A stretch of DNA of 64,000 nucleotides from Fasciolopsis buskii (GCA_008360955.1 LUCM01005711.1:108095-172094); one strand, 5' to 3'. Positions 12,481 through 26,906 are shown, counted from the stretch's first letter. Notes: generated by a model from the letters alone, not told the origin. Translations and numbers: made by a program.

Positions 12481-13299
12481 TACAAGGATAAATTACCGTT
12501 TTTCACCCATGTCATGCCCATTTGGGCACTCACTTTTATTTTCACCTAGTATGGTAGGAAAAACACAAAAAGTGGTCATCTTCACAGCTGCTGTTAGACG
12601 TCAGCCGTCGACTGAATTTCCAGTCGGTGGTTTTTCCACAGTTATATTCACAACCAGATGGCCAGGATTCGCGTGAACATTTGGGGCGGAGTAAAGATGC
12701 GGCGGAGGCCGAGTGCGGTTGGGTTATATAGGCCTCCAACACTAAGGACGTCTTCGATGTCAGTTACTGCTAGGATGCTCACAGATCCATCCCTGAGTCC
12801 CACAAATAACGGGAAGCGTAAATCGCTGAGACATCAGCTAAGAAATGGAAAAGGCTATGATCATTGAAAATGGCCTCAACCTTTAGTGACTGGGTAGGAG
12901 TATTCATCCAAAAAAGCTGAATGTAAGGGACGTGGTCGAGAACCGATGACTCATTAATTTGCTATCAGGATCGTTAGGAAGAGTAGTATGGTTGGCCCAC
13001 TCTTTTAGTGAAATCAGTACTTTATCGGAAATGAAGACTGCCAGGGAACTGTCATTCCGAAAAATTTAAGATTATAGGTACAAATGGGCTGTCCCCGTGC
13101 GGTTTCGAGCAGAAAGGAGAGGCTATAGCATTGTGGTTAACAAATTTTCTGAGGTCGATCTGGGAAAAGGACCAAATATCCGAAAGCTGTCATAAGTTGG
13201 TAATTCTAACGGTTTATAAGAAAGAAGTCAGATGTTCTTGTAAATCACTGCTTACGGGCATTACCTTGCACCAATATCTAGTGTTCGCTAATGGTATGT

Positions 13300-14330
13300 G
13301 TCTGTGAATCGAGCCGGTATTTGGCACGGTCAGGATTGCGTCGATAATACCCACTCTGTCTCTGTCTTTCTCGACTGGAAAGGGGTATTCAGTTCAGTCG
13401 ACGTCCAATTCTCTGACTGTACTTCTCACTGGATAGTGTGCCGGAAAAATTTATTTTCCAGACGTAGAAACTCACCCGGAGCCGAAACCGTGCTTATGGA
13501 GATCTTTCAGCTGAATACACCAAGAGAAGCAAGGATTCTCTGGGTTTCTCCTCTCACTCTTCAGATTTGTAACCGAGATGATCACGGAAGTAAGTCTATC
13601 CTCATGTGAGAATAGTGCTATTGATTGCTTTTCAGACAGTGAATTGTCTGACTTCTGATTTAACGACAACAAAGTCATGTTTTGAATGCACTTTCCAGAT
13701 TCAGAGTGTGGAATGATGTTGTGGTATTAGATCAGCTCGAAGCCAAACCTTGGTCTTGGATGAAGTAGGCAAATTTTGTCATCGTACGTAAGAGGAATTA
13801 TCTTCACGTGTACCAACTTGAGGTACCTGTGGCGACGGTGCGAAACCAGATTGCTGACCACATATCGAGTTTACATTGCAGAGTAATTGTCTGTTCTGCT
13901 ACTTAGATTAGAAACATGGGTGTTGGAAACAAGTGAAGTCCGAGAACTGTCGGTGTTTTAGCACGGTTGTCTTTGTAGAATTGCCAGAATATGGTGCAAA
14001 TTTTGAAGCGTGGTGTGTTAGATCATAGAAGTCAATGGTCAAAAGGGACATGGAATTCCAATAACTTAAAGTGGGTGGAACGTTTTAACCATATCCGCAG
14101 AACGACTCTCTCGGCATACGTTGTTCTCTGAGGCAGTTAATGGTCGGAAGATGGGTCAAAGTCCTCAGTCCATCAGAGGTATGAAAACCCTTTCCAACGG
14201 ACTGTCTCAAGTAGATCACCGGGTTGATGTCCACGAGGTCCGCCAACGCAAATATTGGACGCCCTATGCAATACGCCTAGGTACAGTGCTCAGGGGCGTT
14301 ACTGCATTCGAAATGTTTCCACTCCTGAAT
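13300..14330 (+). mobile_element. Decayed LINE (RTE-type), RT to C-terminus
   Basis: Pieces of a retrotransposon protein are readable across frames: FLDWKGVFSSVD (first RT aspartate motif of the FLDxKGAFDSVD type), then LETWVLETSEVRELSVF and FSEAVNGRKMGQ, which match the LINE C-terminal region with a conserved ETW and a VFxxRCL-like block. Many stops and frameshifts make it clearly dead. It is the same broad family as 18580-21260. Confidence 0.6.
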
Positions 14331-14439
14331 TATAATCATAAGACCTCACTGGTATTACTTGTTCTGAGGTAGCAGCCGAAATCAAAACGCATTGGTGCTA
14401 GGTTAATGTTTGTAAAAGCTGAAATGAACTAGATGCAGT

Positions 14440-14560
14440 GGTTAAACTCTGATTCCAAACCAACTACGGACGATGCATTAAGTATATAGCACTATGCTCA
14501 TCGGCGTCCACATGTTAGCATTCGCCATACTAGGTCCAAAAACCGATCTCAAGATGCTCC
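14440..14560 (+). repeat. Unnamed dispersed repeat, copy C (partial)
   Basis: Similar to 1461-1560: CTCTGATTCCAAACCAAC, CACTATGCTCATC and ACTAGGTCCAAAA in the same order. It lies just downstream of a dead LINE in the same orientation, so it could belong to that element's 3' end, but this is not shown by the other copies. Confidence 0.45.
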
Positions 14561-17500
14561 CACTAACTGAGTGTTAGTTAACAAGTGAATGTGATTTAAT
14601 TTTAAACCACGCCCATCCAGGCATAGGATATTCCTGCCTCGATTCATGCTCAGCTAACGAGTAAGGGAAGGTAAGAGTTGATTTGTCGTCCCTGGGAACC
14701 CGTTTTCGGACAAGATGTGCCATCCGGGAGCTAAACTAGTTGTACTACCGCCTCATAAAACTGTATTTTTCTGTATGGAAGATTTCTACATGTTAAAAAC
14801 TTACATTTTAGCAAACACGAAAAAGAAAAGAGATTATTATATGTGCCAAATTAACTAACTGACGCGTAATCATATGAGTGGTGGACATTAATTGACAAAC
14901 TCAGCTATGAAAAATCGAACGCAATTCTTCTTAATCATAATTCCCATATTCACTCGGTAATTCTTCTTTTCATCGTGATATCTTTTATTTAATTTGTCTG
15001 TTATAATAACCTCATATCTGACTATTTCTGAACTGTCATAACGAGGACCCAACCCTCTGAGTTTAGGCTACTCACTGCAAATGCAACTTAGAACCTAAGA
15101 GGTTCGAAGGTAGTAAACCGATGCAAACCTAGTGGCACAAACTAGCACTAGAAAGAGAGAAAAACACTTTGGGATGGCAACACTCGCATGGAATAGCATT
15201 AACCAGGGTTGTTCTTTTCATTTCCTTCTTGATATTCTTCAGCATTAGCAGCACATGTATGTCGGAGGCGTGAAAGAGAACGAGACATCGATGGATTACC
15301 ATACTGCGATTGCGACATTCGGGCCTTAAAAGCTTTCACTGTCGTTGTGCATCAGCCGGTATATCGTGATATTTGACTAGCTCGGTGATATGAAACCAGA
15401 GGGCAATGTTGCTAACTGGCCTCGATCTTATTTCTGTGCTTCCAAGCAAGAATCTGCTCCAAACCTGATTTTATGTGTGAATATAGTGGATAGATGAACT
15501 GGTATATTTGCGCGGTTTTTTCTGTTTATTACCAGATTCGAACTCCCTACTGAGATAGTTCTATTTTTGAAAGAATCGCCTAGGTTTGAACCTAAAATTT
15601 ATTCCGAAATACACATTTACTGTAGAGTGTGACGTACATATCTGTCGTTCTGTTTACGCTCTTTGTAACTGCTCCAACCTGAAATTATTAAATTAGCAGT
15701 CATTTTGACCTGTGAGATTTGTTCGGAACCCAAAAGCACCCAAACCATGTGACTGTCACGAACCAAATTTTGGTACATTCGAAAGGTCATTTCATTCATA
15801 AAATTCGGACCCATTGGCTACCTGAAGGAAACTATGTTTAAAAGTACAAGAATGCGAAAACAAATGTACCCAGATTCAAGGGTTAAACGACTGACAAAGA
15901 CAAAGTGACCATTTGCGACTGACACCCGATTTCGGCAATTAGTTTTCTCCCGAATCCTTAATACGCCTGGCCTATTGAGACCTTACGTTGTATGCCACTC
16001 TAAGCTATATGGTCATGGTTGCCGGTCCGCTTCCTCCGATTAAGCGGGCCTTAGTACTTATCTGCGTACCCCTTCCATTACGCTTATGCAAGGTCCATGT
16101 GACAGAAACCACACCAAACAAATAATGGACACACAGCACACATACAAATAGAGCTACAGATACAACGCTGGAACTTTCGATGCCATGTAACCCGGAACCA
16201 CTTGATTTTAAAACCTATCCTGAGAAAGGTTGCCCGAGGTAATCGAATGTCTTCATATTGGAGACTTTCCCATTAACCAACTGCACCCCTTAAACGTCAT
16301 GCTGATAGCCTACGTGATAGTTCACAGCTTTATTTGATTGATTATCGTTTTGTCTTCAACCTGAAACTCACTATCTTCGGCCGGCTCGGCATCGTTCTAA
16401 ACCTAAGGACATACCCTATGGATTTAGTGTCCTTGAGCTCCATGGAAATTCGAGTTAGGGTGTACAACCAACGCTAAAACATACATCCTGATCTTCATTG
16501 TGCAAATGTCAAAAGCAGACTTATGATTCGAAGCCCACTAGGCATGACCAATAGCGTGCAGCGCTTACACACTAAGAATCAAGACAGCGGCGTACATTCG
16601 ACCCACTACAGGCTAGTTACAAACAATGATATGCCGTGGACACAAGCTCGTTTGCATATGGCTGACGTCCGTCAATTTTAGTAGTCTGGGGACGCGCGTA
16701 AGACTAGCATGTCTCCAACGGACATCAAGACAAAGTGTGCACCCTTGCTGTGTTTCCTAAACACCCGGTACCCCATGAAAGATTAATCAATCGATTTTAG
16801 TTAGGTTTACCGTTGGAACTCACTTCATGCCTTCAAATCTGTCCGAATTTCACTATTGTGGCTGTACCTAATGAAAAGTTGCCAGTAGGCAAATTCGTCT
16901 GCGCGAAATTACTAATCGCACAACGACTGCGCCCAAAACACCATCCAGAAATAATAGTTTCTCGAACTAAGTCGCTCTGCTTTCTTACAACGCTGATACA
17001 AGAAGACTTTTAAGGGGCGATCATGTCACTTCCTTCTGGTCTTTTAGCCAGGATATAGTTAGTCGAAACCTTATAACTTGTTGTGTCGCCTGCTCTCCAG
17101 TGCAGAGTACCACCTAATACTCGGGACAGCCGCATATCAGTTGGTGCCTCCCCAAGCCGCGGAATGGTCGCTAATATCACTGGTTGTTTGTGAATAAGAT
17201 AGATTCATGCTTACTGAATAAACGACTGCAAATAAGCAACGGAAGTGCCGAGGACTTGGTGGGCTATCACTTGGCAAGCGTTTTCCCCATAAAATACCCA
17301 TAACTCACTGGTATCATGATTTGACGAGGGTAGCCCACCCACGAAATAAGGTCAATGGCCCTTGTCGCATTCTACCGCATAGACAACGTTTCCTGGGAAG
17401 GGAAGATTAGTGGATGAACTGTTCACGGGCTCTTTTGACTCAAAACTGCTGCCTTTCAGATGGCACATGGCCGTACAAACGATTGAGGTTCATCCTCTAA

Positions 17501-18579
17501 CAACGAGGTCTACTACTTGCTGGATATCCAAGAAGTGTATTTATATCTGGTACAGATCAGTTTTACACTTCGAATGACATCAGAAACGTGGCAAAGAAGG
17601 AGAATAATTATTGTGAAAGATGAGAAAAGGTGCACCGTACAGAATGCACTGATCATATTCACTTCCACATAATCAGTGTGTAGGGTTTTTTCGAGAGGGG
17701 CTAATAAAAACATGGTAACTTGGGAGCATTTTAAGATGTGCCCAGAGCGAGTAGCCAGATAAGGGCCCGGGATACGTCCCTGACCTTATCGAACAGTATA
17801 ATAGCCTACAGAATACACAATTATGTGCATGTTTGCCGATCATAGTAATTGATTCGAACTGTTCATATCGGCATGAGAATGATCCTCCACGATGCTCAAC
17901 AGTTCGTCCTAATAAAGACTCAGTAACCTTTCTGTTATGCATATTTCCACATTTATCGGGGCTTCAGTCACTGGTGCTAGTTTTATTTTCTCTGAAAAGA
18001 TCTGACCCCACCCTATTAGACTCTCTTCTGGCTAACATCCAAATTTCCCCGAATTTGCTTCTGCCGGCTGAGGGTCTTATTCCTTCTGAAGGCCTCCTCA
18101 AACTAACCATATTTATTGTCCCAGAGCTGAATCGTTTTGGAAACTTGTTGTCTGGCTTATACAGTATGGGGCACGGCCACCAGTATATTGTAATCGAGAA
18201 ATTCGCACTCGAGACTCTGACTCTGTCATTTAATTGAAATCCTCACCCAATCTTTTCTGCAGGTCCTGAGGCAACGGCTTCTGGCCTTGCTGGTGTAGTT
18301 AAGGGTTTCATCAAGATGTCTGGGTCAACAGTGCTTTATTGGATCCCAGCTGACAGTCTGTTGTGTCCAAGAAGAAGAAAGGATTCCTTCTAGTTTGTCA
18401 GTGGTCCTTGTAGTAGTCTTGGATACCATCCCAGGCGCGCATCTATAGACTGCAGCAGGAGCGGTCAAGGACATCTCCTGCCAAAATTGTTAATAATTCA
18501 AACACACTGGACCGAGGTGGCATCAATGCTTTGGCAAGAAAAATGAATAGTTGTACAAGTTGACGGTCCTCGAACGAGA
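14561..18579. other. No gene recognised
   Basis: No coding domain or shared repeat recognised. The 134-aa ORF at 17833-18237 (+) is hydrophobic and low in information, with no family resemblance and no supporting splice or repeat context. Confidence 0.5.
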
Positions 18580-21260
18580 CGCGTCTTGGAGGTCATTTTG
18601 TCCTCGACTCTGTCATTCACAAGGCGGACCACCGTCTATTGCTTCCAACCACAAAGTTTAGACATTCTGACGTCTGATTATGCCCTCTTCTGGACGGCGA
18701 TGAACCCAGATCGACTGCGTTACAATTAGCTACAAGTGGCGGGATTGCATGTAAGACTTACAACCGTACCGGAGCCCCCTTCTGAGGTCTGATCAAGGAT
18801 CGTTCCTCCTCCTTAGGAGCTTGGACTGTACGATGCAAAAATGATTAACCTCCAGTGATCTGTCTGAGAAAACACATTTAGCAACTTTCCAAAAGGCGCC
18901 AGCCTAGACACCGAAACTGACCATACTCGAAAAAATCAGTTAGCCGGGGTCGTTCAGTAATCATAATTTGCATTCTTGAGGTTTATTAAGCTGTGTCTTG
19001 GCCAACCGTGCTGTGACATCCTGGATTTCTGCCGTATTCCTGACCCTTGAGGTAAGGTGGCCCAAACCGGGGATATCGAAGAACAGCTCATGAGCAAATG
19101 TGAACTCATCGCAAATCTACTTAGGGATCGCGAGGTTTGGTGATCTGATCGTGCACCTGAGAGAGAACATGATATCAGCAGTAGAAATTCACCCAGTGCA
19201 TTTAATCTTATCCTGATCCTTGGTACTAGGACAATTAGCAGGAGCGAAGTTGATAGCTCGCTCATTCATGATTAGCTAGGACCACTCGTACACTGAGCGG
19301 TGAACTGTATACCATAATTTTGTTGTCCTCTAGCATCAGCCCTACGATAGCCATTCCGACACACGTCCCATTGTCTATTTCGACAAATCCACATTCTAAT
19401 GCGGGTATCCATAAGAAAATCCAAAGTTGAGGTCGCGCAGTGGCTGTCCCAACCATGAAGGTGTACTTCTAGTCCCGAGAGCGCCAAGCTGTTAGCGTGT
19501 CTTTATGCGCAGGCTGTGCAGCAAGCTGGATTGTGCGACGGTCGTCAATGAATCGATAGAATCTTCGCCGACACTCCCCTCCCCAAATACACACGCAGAT
19601 TTTACAGCACCGTTGCACTTCCCGAAACCCAATGATCGTTGCATCCCCAGACATTTGCGCAACTTTACCTTAATCTGCAGAATCTTACTCTGGGTTTGTT
19701 TTCTGAGGACCGATCTACTTGAAAATTGAATACTGGTCCTCAAAAATTCGTACCGCCATGCCGCATGGCGAGTCAGAGTCCATGGTCGTCTTTAGCTACC
19801 CCTCATCGTCTCTTGCGGAGTGAGGCAAAGTCACAAAAGTGCTCTACACTTCTTTTCTATTCTAACGGACGGTTGAGTATGTCAATTATATGGTCTAACC
19901 AAGCGATAGCGCATAGGCGATCCAGCACCCGTTGGATGGGTGGGCATTTAAAGTATTCTGATACGGAATTCGCATTGCATATTAGAGGTGTAAAATCATT
20001 CTTCAAAATTAGCAGGGGTCTGTCATTCTACTCACATCTTGTGATAGCCCGTTAGAGATAATCAATAGCTTTGGGTGCCTTGAAAACTTGACTGGAACTG
20101 ATGGATTTTGTACTAAGCATTTATTCCCTCTACGACAAATCTTAGAATAGAGGTACCTGTTTGCTAAACCTACAATCTGGGTCTCTTAAGCTGAATTCAG
20201 CGTTCGATTCAATCGATCGTGTAATTCTGTGGCACTGCATTTCATTGTCGGGTTTACCAAATAAATTTATTTCACTTAGCCAATCTCAGTAAGCAAATAG
20301 CCACAACCGAGTTCGCACCTACGGCGATCTTTCACCGAAATTCACCACTCGGAGTGATGTTCGTCACGGTTGCTTCCCTTTATCTTTCTTCGGCTTTGTC
20401 ATTGAGATGCTAATGGAACTCGTCTTGTCCTCATGTGAAAATAGTGGAAGACAAGAAAGTCTGATTTACAATATGCGGACTGTGTTATGCTTCTGAATGA
20501 AGACCCATGTGGGTTGTACATTTCTCACAATATGGCAGTGCAGGTACTTTGAACCTTCGAAGTTTACAATGCTATCGCAAGATTGGATTGGCTGGACGCC
20601 AAACTTTGTTTTTGCAGGGTAAGAATTGGGTGAAGTAGGTAGGTCTAGTTACTTTGGTAGATGTATCTGACCAGGTGCTCGTATATCGGATAGAGGGTCT
20701 TCGCGCATACAGAAGGCCCGACTGGCATTCATCAGTTTGAGCCATTTGTAGCGTCTATATGACAATCGCTTATTGATCAAAGGTCAAGTTTAGGCAGCAG
20801 TGATGTCGGTATTTCTCTAGGGCTCCGAAACATGGCCGTTGAGAGCAGAAGATATGTGAAGACTGACGGTATTTGAACGCCGTTTTATTCGTAATATTGG
20901 CAGAGTACGGTGGGAGGATTTTGTGAGTAACTCAGAGGTTAGGCTTAATGTACTGGGCCCTTTGGTCCAGTCCTTAGAACAGGTACTGAATCAGAATAAG
21001 TTAATGGGGTTAGGACATGTTTTACCTGTGACCACAGAAGGACAGCTTCGTTGTGCGCTGTTGTGCGAGGCAGGTAGTGGTTGAAAGATATTTCCAAGTG
21101 GCCAGTTAATGATATAGAAAAAAGAAATGAAAACTTTAGCAATACGACTGGTTTGTATAGGTGCATTTGGACTACCGCTTTGGAGTCCACGAAATCCCAC
21201 CGAGCGACGGTTGGAGACAGTTGTGTAATATGGTTCAGAGTTACAATCACTGACGTTCCT
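18580..21260 (+). mobile_element. Decayed LINE (RTE-type), endonuclease to C-terminus
   Basis: Ordered pieces of one element can be followed through many frame breaks. About 18600-18790 resembles the end of an apurinic-type endonuclease (TTKFRH, then a worn DH/YRW region). About 19170-19270 resembles the linker before the RT (NSPSAFNLIL). At 20190-20400 the RT is readable: LNSAFDSIDRVIL, YGDLSPKFTTRSDV, then FGFVIEMLMEL and LQYADCVMLLNEDP (from the YADD box). About 20830-20940 carries the C-terminal GLRNMAV and VWWE region. The last recognisable part (LGPLVQSLEQVLNQ) runs to about 21.2 kb. The spacing of these blocks is similar to that in the 27.9-32.4 kb LINE. Confidence 0.65.
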
Positions 21261-21546
21261 GTGCCCAAAATCTTTTTCTTTCTGGTTAATTGTTTAACCA
21301 ATTATTTCTCCGTCGATTTTTCACTATTGCTCTTTTTAACCTTTGGGCACACTGATTCGAGATTGATGGTTGTGAAAACTGAAAAATTTAACCGGTTGGG
21401 GTGTAGCGGAGGTGGTCGCACCACGGCGAGTGAAGGCCGGAGCAGCTTTCACGAAACTCCAACACCTGTCGCGCCGTCATGACATCTGACTTTCCCACAA
21501 AGGGAGGTTGTATAAAGCCACACTTCACGATGTCCTTTAAAATTGT

Positions 21547-21567
21547 TATATATATATATATATATAT
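21547..21567. repeat. (TA)n microsatellite
   Basis: About ten TA units, immediately left of a palindromic MITE. Confidence 0.95.
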
Positions 21568-21579
21568 TAATCAATGGAA

Positions 21580-21793
21580 GAATTTCCACGGAAGCACACG
21601 ACCGGTTTGGTGGTTATTGCCGCCAGTCAGGTATGCTTATCAGGTATTCTCTTGTCCAGACGTTCTTAAACTTGTATACATGTAACAATTCGGAGTTTGC
21701 AAGCATAAAAAGGTTTGAATGAGAGAGTATCTAGTATGCACGCCCAACGAGTGGCAATAACTGCAAAACCGGTCATGAGCTCCGAGGAAATTT
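21580..21793. mobile_element. Palindromic (foldback) MITE, copy 1
   Basis: The left arm starting AATTTCC...GACCGGTTTGGTGG and the right arm, read on the other strand, are similar over about 85-100 bases, so nearly the whole element folds on itself. Both arms share ACCGGTTT, GTTATTGCC and a TATTCTCT/TACTCTCT block. No ORF of note. Related to 40123-40355 and to a half copy near 56.8 kb. Confidence 0.75.
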
Positions 21794-23730
21794 TTGTTTG
21801 CTCATTCACAAACTACTAGTAATTTCAATGTATATATTTAACAGCGTCCAAGAATTCGCCGTAGTTTGGTAATCTGATCAATGCAGACTCTTCGTTGACG
21901 AAAACCGCACTGAGTAGTACGTGTTCGTGCATCTCGAAGAGCGATTATTCGCCTTGGAAGGATGATTGTAAGAAGTGTATGAATTGTATCGTCGAGATTG
22001 ATACTCCTGTAATTAGTCCAAGTAATTCTGTCGCTGTTTGTGGCATAAGTAGTGAGATAAAGGTTGATTAGTTTCCAAAATAATCTTTAGTTTTCGGGAT
22101 GCTACTGAATAAAGTACTTGGCGGATTCTCTGGAGTTGGCGAGCAAAATTTAATGATCTTGGTTGAGTTGCCATCCTCACCGAGTGACTTCTCGTTCTTT
22201 ATTGTCTAACTAACGAGGATGATTTCTGACTTTGCAGTGCGTTGTAGACCGAATTCATAATATTCTATATCGCCTGGTGGTATCCCTAAGAAGAACTGGA
22301 TAGGACGAGCGATTTAACACCTGGCTAAAGTGTTCAACCCAACTTGAAGCCTTTTTTTCCTCCTGATTATTTGAGGTCTCCACTGAAGTCGCCTAACCTG
22401 TTAGGAAGTAGTTTCACTTACCCAAAGATGGGCGTATAATTTAGAAAATTTTGCAGAAACTCACTGTGGTTCCCATGCTGTCTGTAATTCCGGTGAATAT
22501 TGTTTCCAGTTGCTCTCCGCTCAGCGTGCAGATAAGTGTCAAAAGCTGTGATAATCAGGTGAGCTGTGGAGTCTCGCTAATACAGAGGCAATTATATGAA
22601 CATTTAATAAAAAGTACTTTCTTGTTGGCCTGTCTTCTGCTATCGTAGTTCTACATTAATCGTAGGGCAAACGATCGATATTAGTAGGTATTTTGTTTTG
22701 TTTGATCATCAACTGACTAATCATTTGTCCATGCTGCGCAGTTAGGCATCCACTTAAATTGGCCGTGTCACTCCTTGTCAGAGTTGCACCCAGTCCGGTT
22801 GTTATTCTGACCTATCAGTTGTCAGCATACATACCTACCTTCCTGTCATTAGGGCTACAGTTTATGGTTCCTATAGTGATCCAATTTCCCTGTGCCACTT
22901 TGTTTTACCTAGATGTTCAGTGTATAGGTGGGCGGCAGGTACTTTTAGCTCCAACGACGACCCATTTACCTTTGGTCCACCACGGTTAATCCAGATGCAA
23001 CCGCTTGAACACTGTCGGCTCTGTAGTGCGAATAAATTTTCTGTCGTACTGAAAGATGAGGCTTGAAGTGAACCCACGCCAGTCAATAGTCCATGCAAAT
23101 AGATTTCTCGTTGCGCCTCCATGATATGTCCAAAATTTCTCGACTAATAATAACGCTCCAAGATATAGTCAACTTGACACGGTCTCCCAATTGTCTTTCG
23201 TGCTACACGTCAGCGAGTACCTTTCTGGGTACTGAAAATGAGTAATCGTGAAAATCAGTCGATTCAGATCCGCGAACACGGCTAAGTAGTCTCTGTTTTA
23301 GCAGTGCAAACCGAATCAAACGGTCCGAAGTGTTCTGGATATCGAATGGTATGACTGTCCTTCACAAAGATTCCAGTATCTGGCAGTTAATAGGCTGCCG
23401 TACCTGGGAACACAGCTCACTGATTCCTGAAGTTCTTTGGACATGAAAATTTCAGTTGATGGCTCGGTAATCAAAGCTGGGAGCTTACATTGCAATTACT
23501 ATCCACTTGGAAGGAGTGATTGTGAAACTTAACACAGGAAGATTTGACGAGACTGGTTCCCACGAGGTCAACAAGCTTTGTACGCTGGACTGCACCGCGA
23601 CATCTTGACAGAAAGCTTGCAATCAGTGGCTTTTTATCCGTTCCATTCGAACTGACCAAGGGGACTGATTACTTCAAATGTCAGAATTGTCTGTTACGCA
23701 TTTTGCCAGTCGGCATCGGCTGGTAAATTT
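21794..23730. other. No gene recognised
   Basis: Short ORFs without domains. A small irregular ACTGTATTGTATTG-like tandem stretch lies near 23735-23760. Confidence 0.5.
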
Positions 23731-23845
23731 GCACTGCATTGTACTGTATTGTATTGTATACACTTTCACGTAAAAAAATAGAAAAAATACACTCAACACC
23801 TTGTAAAAGCGTGAAAAAGACTCATCGAGGAATAATAAGAGCACA

Positions 23846-25450
23846 TTATGATAGGTTGCTCAAGAATTGGGTTAAAACCCTGTCACGGTTTGTCAAAATG
23901 TATGCTAAATGAGGAACAGTGGAGTTCCTATAGATATTGATTCTAGATGGTATGGAACGAAAAGCAGATCGTGTAGAAATATGAGAGCGGCACTTTGAAA
24001 GATCGTTGTGCAGAAGATGCGTAGGATTTGAAAGAATTCTGTGAGCAAATTTCTCACATGCTGGTAAGTGCTGATCACATCGATTGAAGAGCAATCCAGT
24101 CAGTGGGAAGTGGGACACACAGCTACTAATTAATAGCTCCCGGTGAAGAATTTTAAAGTATTTTTTAAGTAAACCTGGAAAAATGACAGGAAACAGTAAA
24201 GAAGGATTGGAAAAAACACATTTGTATGCAAATCGGAAGATGGCATTTTATTTCATCCTGTATTATCGAAGCTTCTTGATTTGAAATGACGAGCGCCGGA
24301 GACTCTTTACACAGGTAGAAATGTGAGTAGTCCACTACAGATTCTTATCAATAGTAACTCCTAGGTATTTCACAGAATCAACCTTGGTAAGAGATTCGAG
24401 TTGATAGAAGACATTTCGGATGGGTAGGGTGATCGCGAGAGAAAACGGACATTCGAAACATTTAGATGTGTTGAGATTGAAACCAGCTCGTGCAGAGAAA
24501 TCATAAACAGAGGATAGGTTGGTGGAAAAACTTTGAAAATCATCGTTGTTCGAAACGACTTGAGGGAGGGCAACATGATCAGCATACTTAAACAGATGAC
24601 AGAGTGAGCTAGTTGATAAGTCGCTGATGTAATTAGAGAAGAGAAACGGTGAATGAACGGCACCCTGAAGCACTCCTGAGTTGTAAATCATCGGTTTTTA
24701 AGTTTTACCGTCTATTCGTGTGCACTGGGATCGGTTAGTAAAGTAATCAGACAGCCCTGCTAATGAAGGCCTGGAACAACCACATGTTCCCAGTTTGCGA
24801 AGTAGAAGAGACCGTGGGACCGAGTCAAATGCCGACGAATAGTCTAGAAAAGCGCAATGCACAGATTTCATCGGTTGGTTTAAGGACTTACAAATGTGGT
24901 GAATGAGGGAGGCAACAGCGTCCAAAGTGGACCAGTTAGATTTATAGGCAAACTGAATAGAGTCGTCAGGATGATACATAGAAGAACGCGGTCGCTTAAG
25001 TAAGGCACGCTCCATCAGTTTAAGACCGGAAGATGTTAAGGCGATGGGGCGAAAACGTTTTACTAAAGCAGTATAAGTACTAGATTTAGGGATTGGAATA
25101 ATAGTGATGGGTCTCCATCAGTCAGGGATAGAAGACGAGCTTAATGATGGGTTAATCGGATAATTGAATGCGTCGGTGAGAGCCATGGCATCATGTCTTA
25201 AAAGAGCTGAGAACAGAATGTCAGGACCGACCTTTATGGTAGTTTTACTGGTTCAGAGACCCTCCGACACCTCTTCCCTAGAAAAACTTGTAACTGTCAT
25301 ACCATCACCCTGTCCAAATATGACTGGGGTATATGTGGGAGGATGAATGAAAACAGGATTGATGTTATCGACATCCACAGAACATTTCACATGTTTCTTT
25401 CTCTTCCCACACAACAGTCGAATGCCTTAAAGTGCTTGACAGACCGAATC
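23846..25450 (-). mobile_element. CR1/Jockey-like LINE, RT region, decayed
   Basis: The RT region is readable on the minus strand from 25.45 kb leftwards: TYTPVIF, GPDILFSALL, then IPD-stop-WRPITIIPIPKS (a TGA within a motif usually PDxWR), FRPIALTSSGLKLMERAL, DAVASLIHHI, LDYSSAFDSVPRSLLL. After a frame change near 24.69 kb come GVLQGAVHSPFLFSNYISDL, KYADH (catalytic DD box changed to DH), FNLNTSKCFE and KYLGVTIDKNL. A C-terminal block (23846-24118) with RILSNP and LHNDLSKCRSH ends at a stop codon. Several frame breaks, stops and the lost second aspartate make it inactive. A worn endonuclease might extend to about 26.0 kb (VDGHPLAPGSLPHLTYF in 25806-26003), but this is uncertain. Confidence 0.85.
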
Positions 25451-26699
25451 AATTGCATTTGTGCATGATTTCAGCAGGCTAGTCATTGCCGTTAGATCAA
25501 AATAATATGAAGAGTGAATTTCGTTTTAAGAGATCAACTGGAAGACCGCTGGTAACCTTGAAGACTACGAATTTCTATGAACTTCATCGGATACTATTCA
25601 AGCCTCGGGCCTTTTAGAACCATGTATAGTATTTATTCGTTTGTGCACGTAATTTTACGCCAAATTTTGTCGGGGGAAGGAATGGACCAATAAGTGGAAA
25701 CTTAGGTGCATCTGAGTTGATCTTTCGCAAATTTGCCTACTCGTAAGTATAAAAGTAGGCCTGTGTAGAATGCAGTTTAGATTGGTTGAGATCAGTCATG
25801 TTTCCTCACGATTGCCCACTCTTTTGACATGCTTTGTGAATAGGTATGGTAGAAGAGAGAAATCCCGTGGTCACTAAACGGGGAGAGAGGGGACCTGAAA
25901 CCATGACACTGAAACTTGGAGTGGCACGGAACCCCATAGTGTCCCAAAAATAGGTCAAGTGTGGCAACGAGCCGGGGGCTAGTGGATGGCCATCTACCAA
26001 CATTGTATCAAAAATGAGATGATCACAGTACTACGGAGACTTTCGCCGTGGAAATACCAGAACTCCAGTTAGTACATGTGTCATCACGTTATCGATGTAT
26101 TGGATTCGGCTCCGGTTTTATTAAACCACAGAAGCGTAGTGACAGTTGCTCCCTGATTCCTGGGAGGTCGTATGCACGACAGCTTGCTGTGTTTGGACGA
26201 CTTTCTCCGACCCACCTTTTTGCAGCCTACATCAACTCTCACAGGGAGATACACATTATTGCCCTTGGTTTCGTAGTGAACCTGAGGAAACAATATTCCC
26301 GTAAATGGTAAGTTTATTGTCGTCACTTGTTAAACCTAGAGCGAGACAAAAACTAGGATACGCTAAAACAGCCGAGGATTCAGCGCCAAGCAAACAGATC
26401 AGTCGAATTTCGTGTATTTCAACTGGCAGAACCCAGTTGACAATTTAGCATGTGAACAAAGAGCATTCACAACTCTGCAATATCGAACTGCAAGCAAACT
26501 TCTTGACGGCAAGTTTTAGTGATTGATTTGTTAAATCATTTGCGCAATTAAACGTCAGTTCGAGATCGCTACAGGTTTCTGTGAAATTCACGTGGCTTGG
26601 TGCGGTGTAGCTTCTTCGTCGACCCTACCTACCTACAAGGGAGTGAATTAGTTTATGCATACATATACTACTCAATGCGTCTACATATACTTATGTATA

Positions 26700-26832
26700 T
26701 TCTGGGGCACTCTGCCCTCGCTCCTAAAGTTGGCTCATCCCAAATGACAAAGAATTATAAAAAAATCACAGTTGTGGTTCTTCTGTGGACTCTTCGACGA
26801 AGAGATTCCATGCACGCTCCTGAAGCCACAAA
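26700..26832 (-). repeat. Unnamed repeat with conserved frame, copy 1
   Basis: On the minus strand this reads NLWLQERAWNLFVEESTEEPQL and onward to ERG, closely matching the frame at 40370-40520. Stops are present here. The family is not recognised. Confidence 0.55.
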
Positions 26833-26836
26833 TTCG

Positions 26837-26906
26837 ATATATATATATATATATTTATATGTATATTTATTTATATATATGCATTTATATATATTTGTAT
26901 ATATAC

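Noticed and set aside
17833..18237. 134-aa hydrophobic frame
   Set aside because: No domain, no splice support and no codon pattern distinguishing it from chance.
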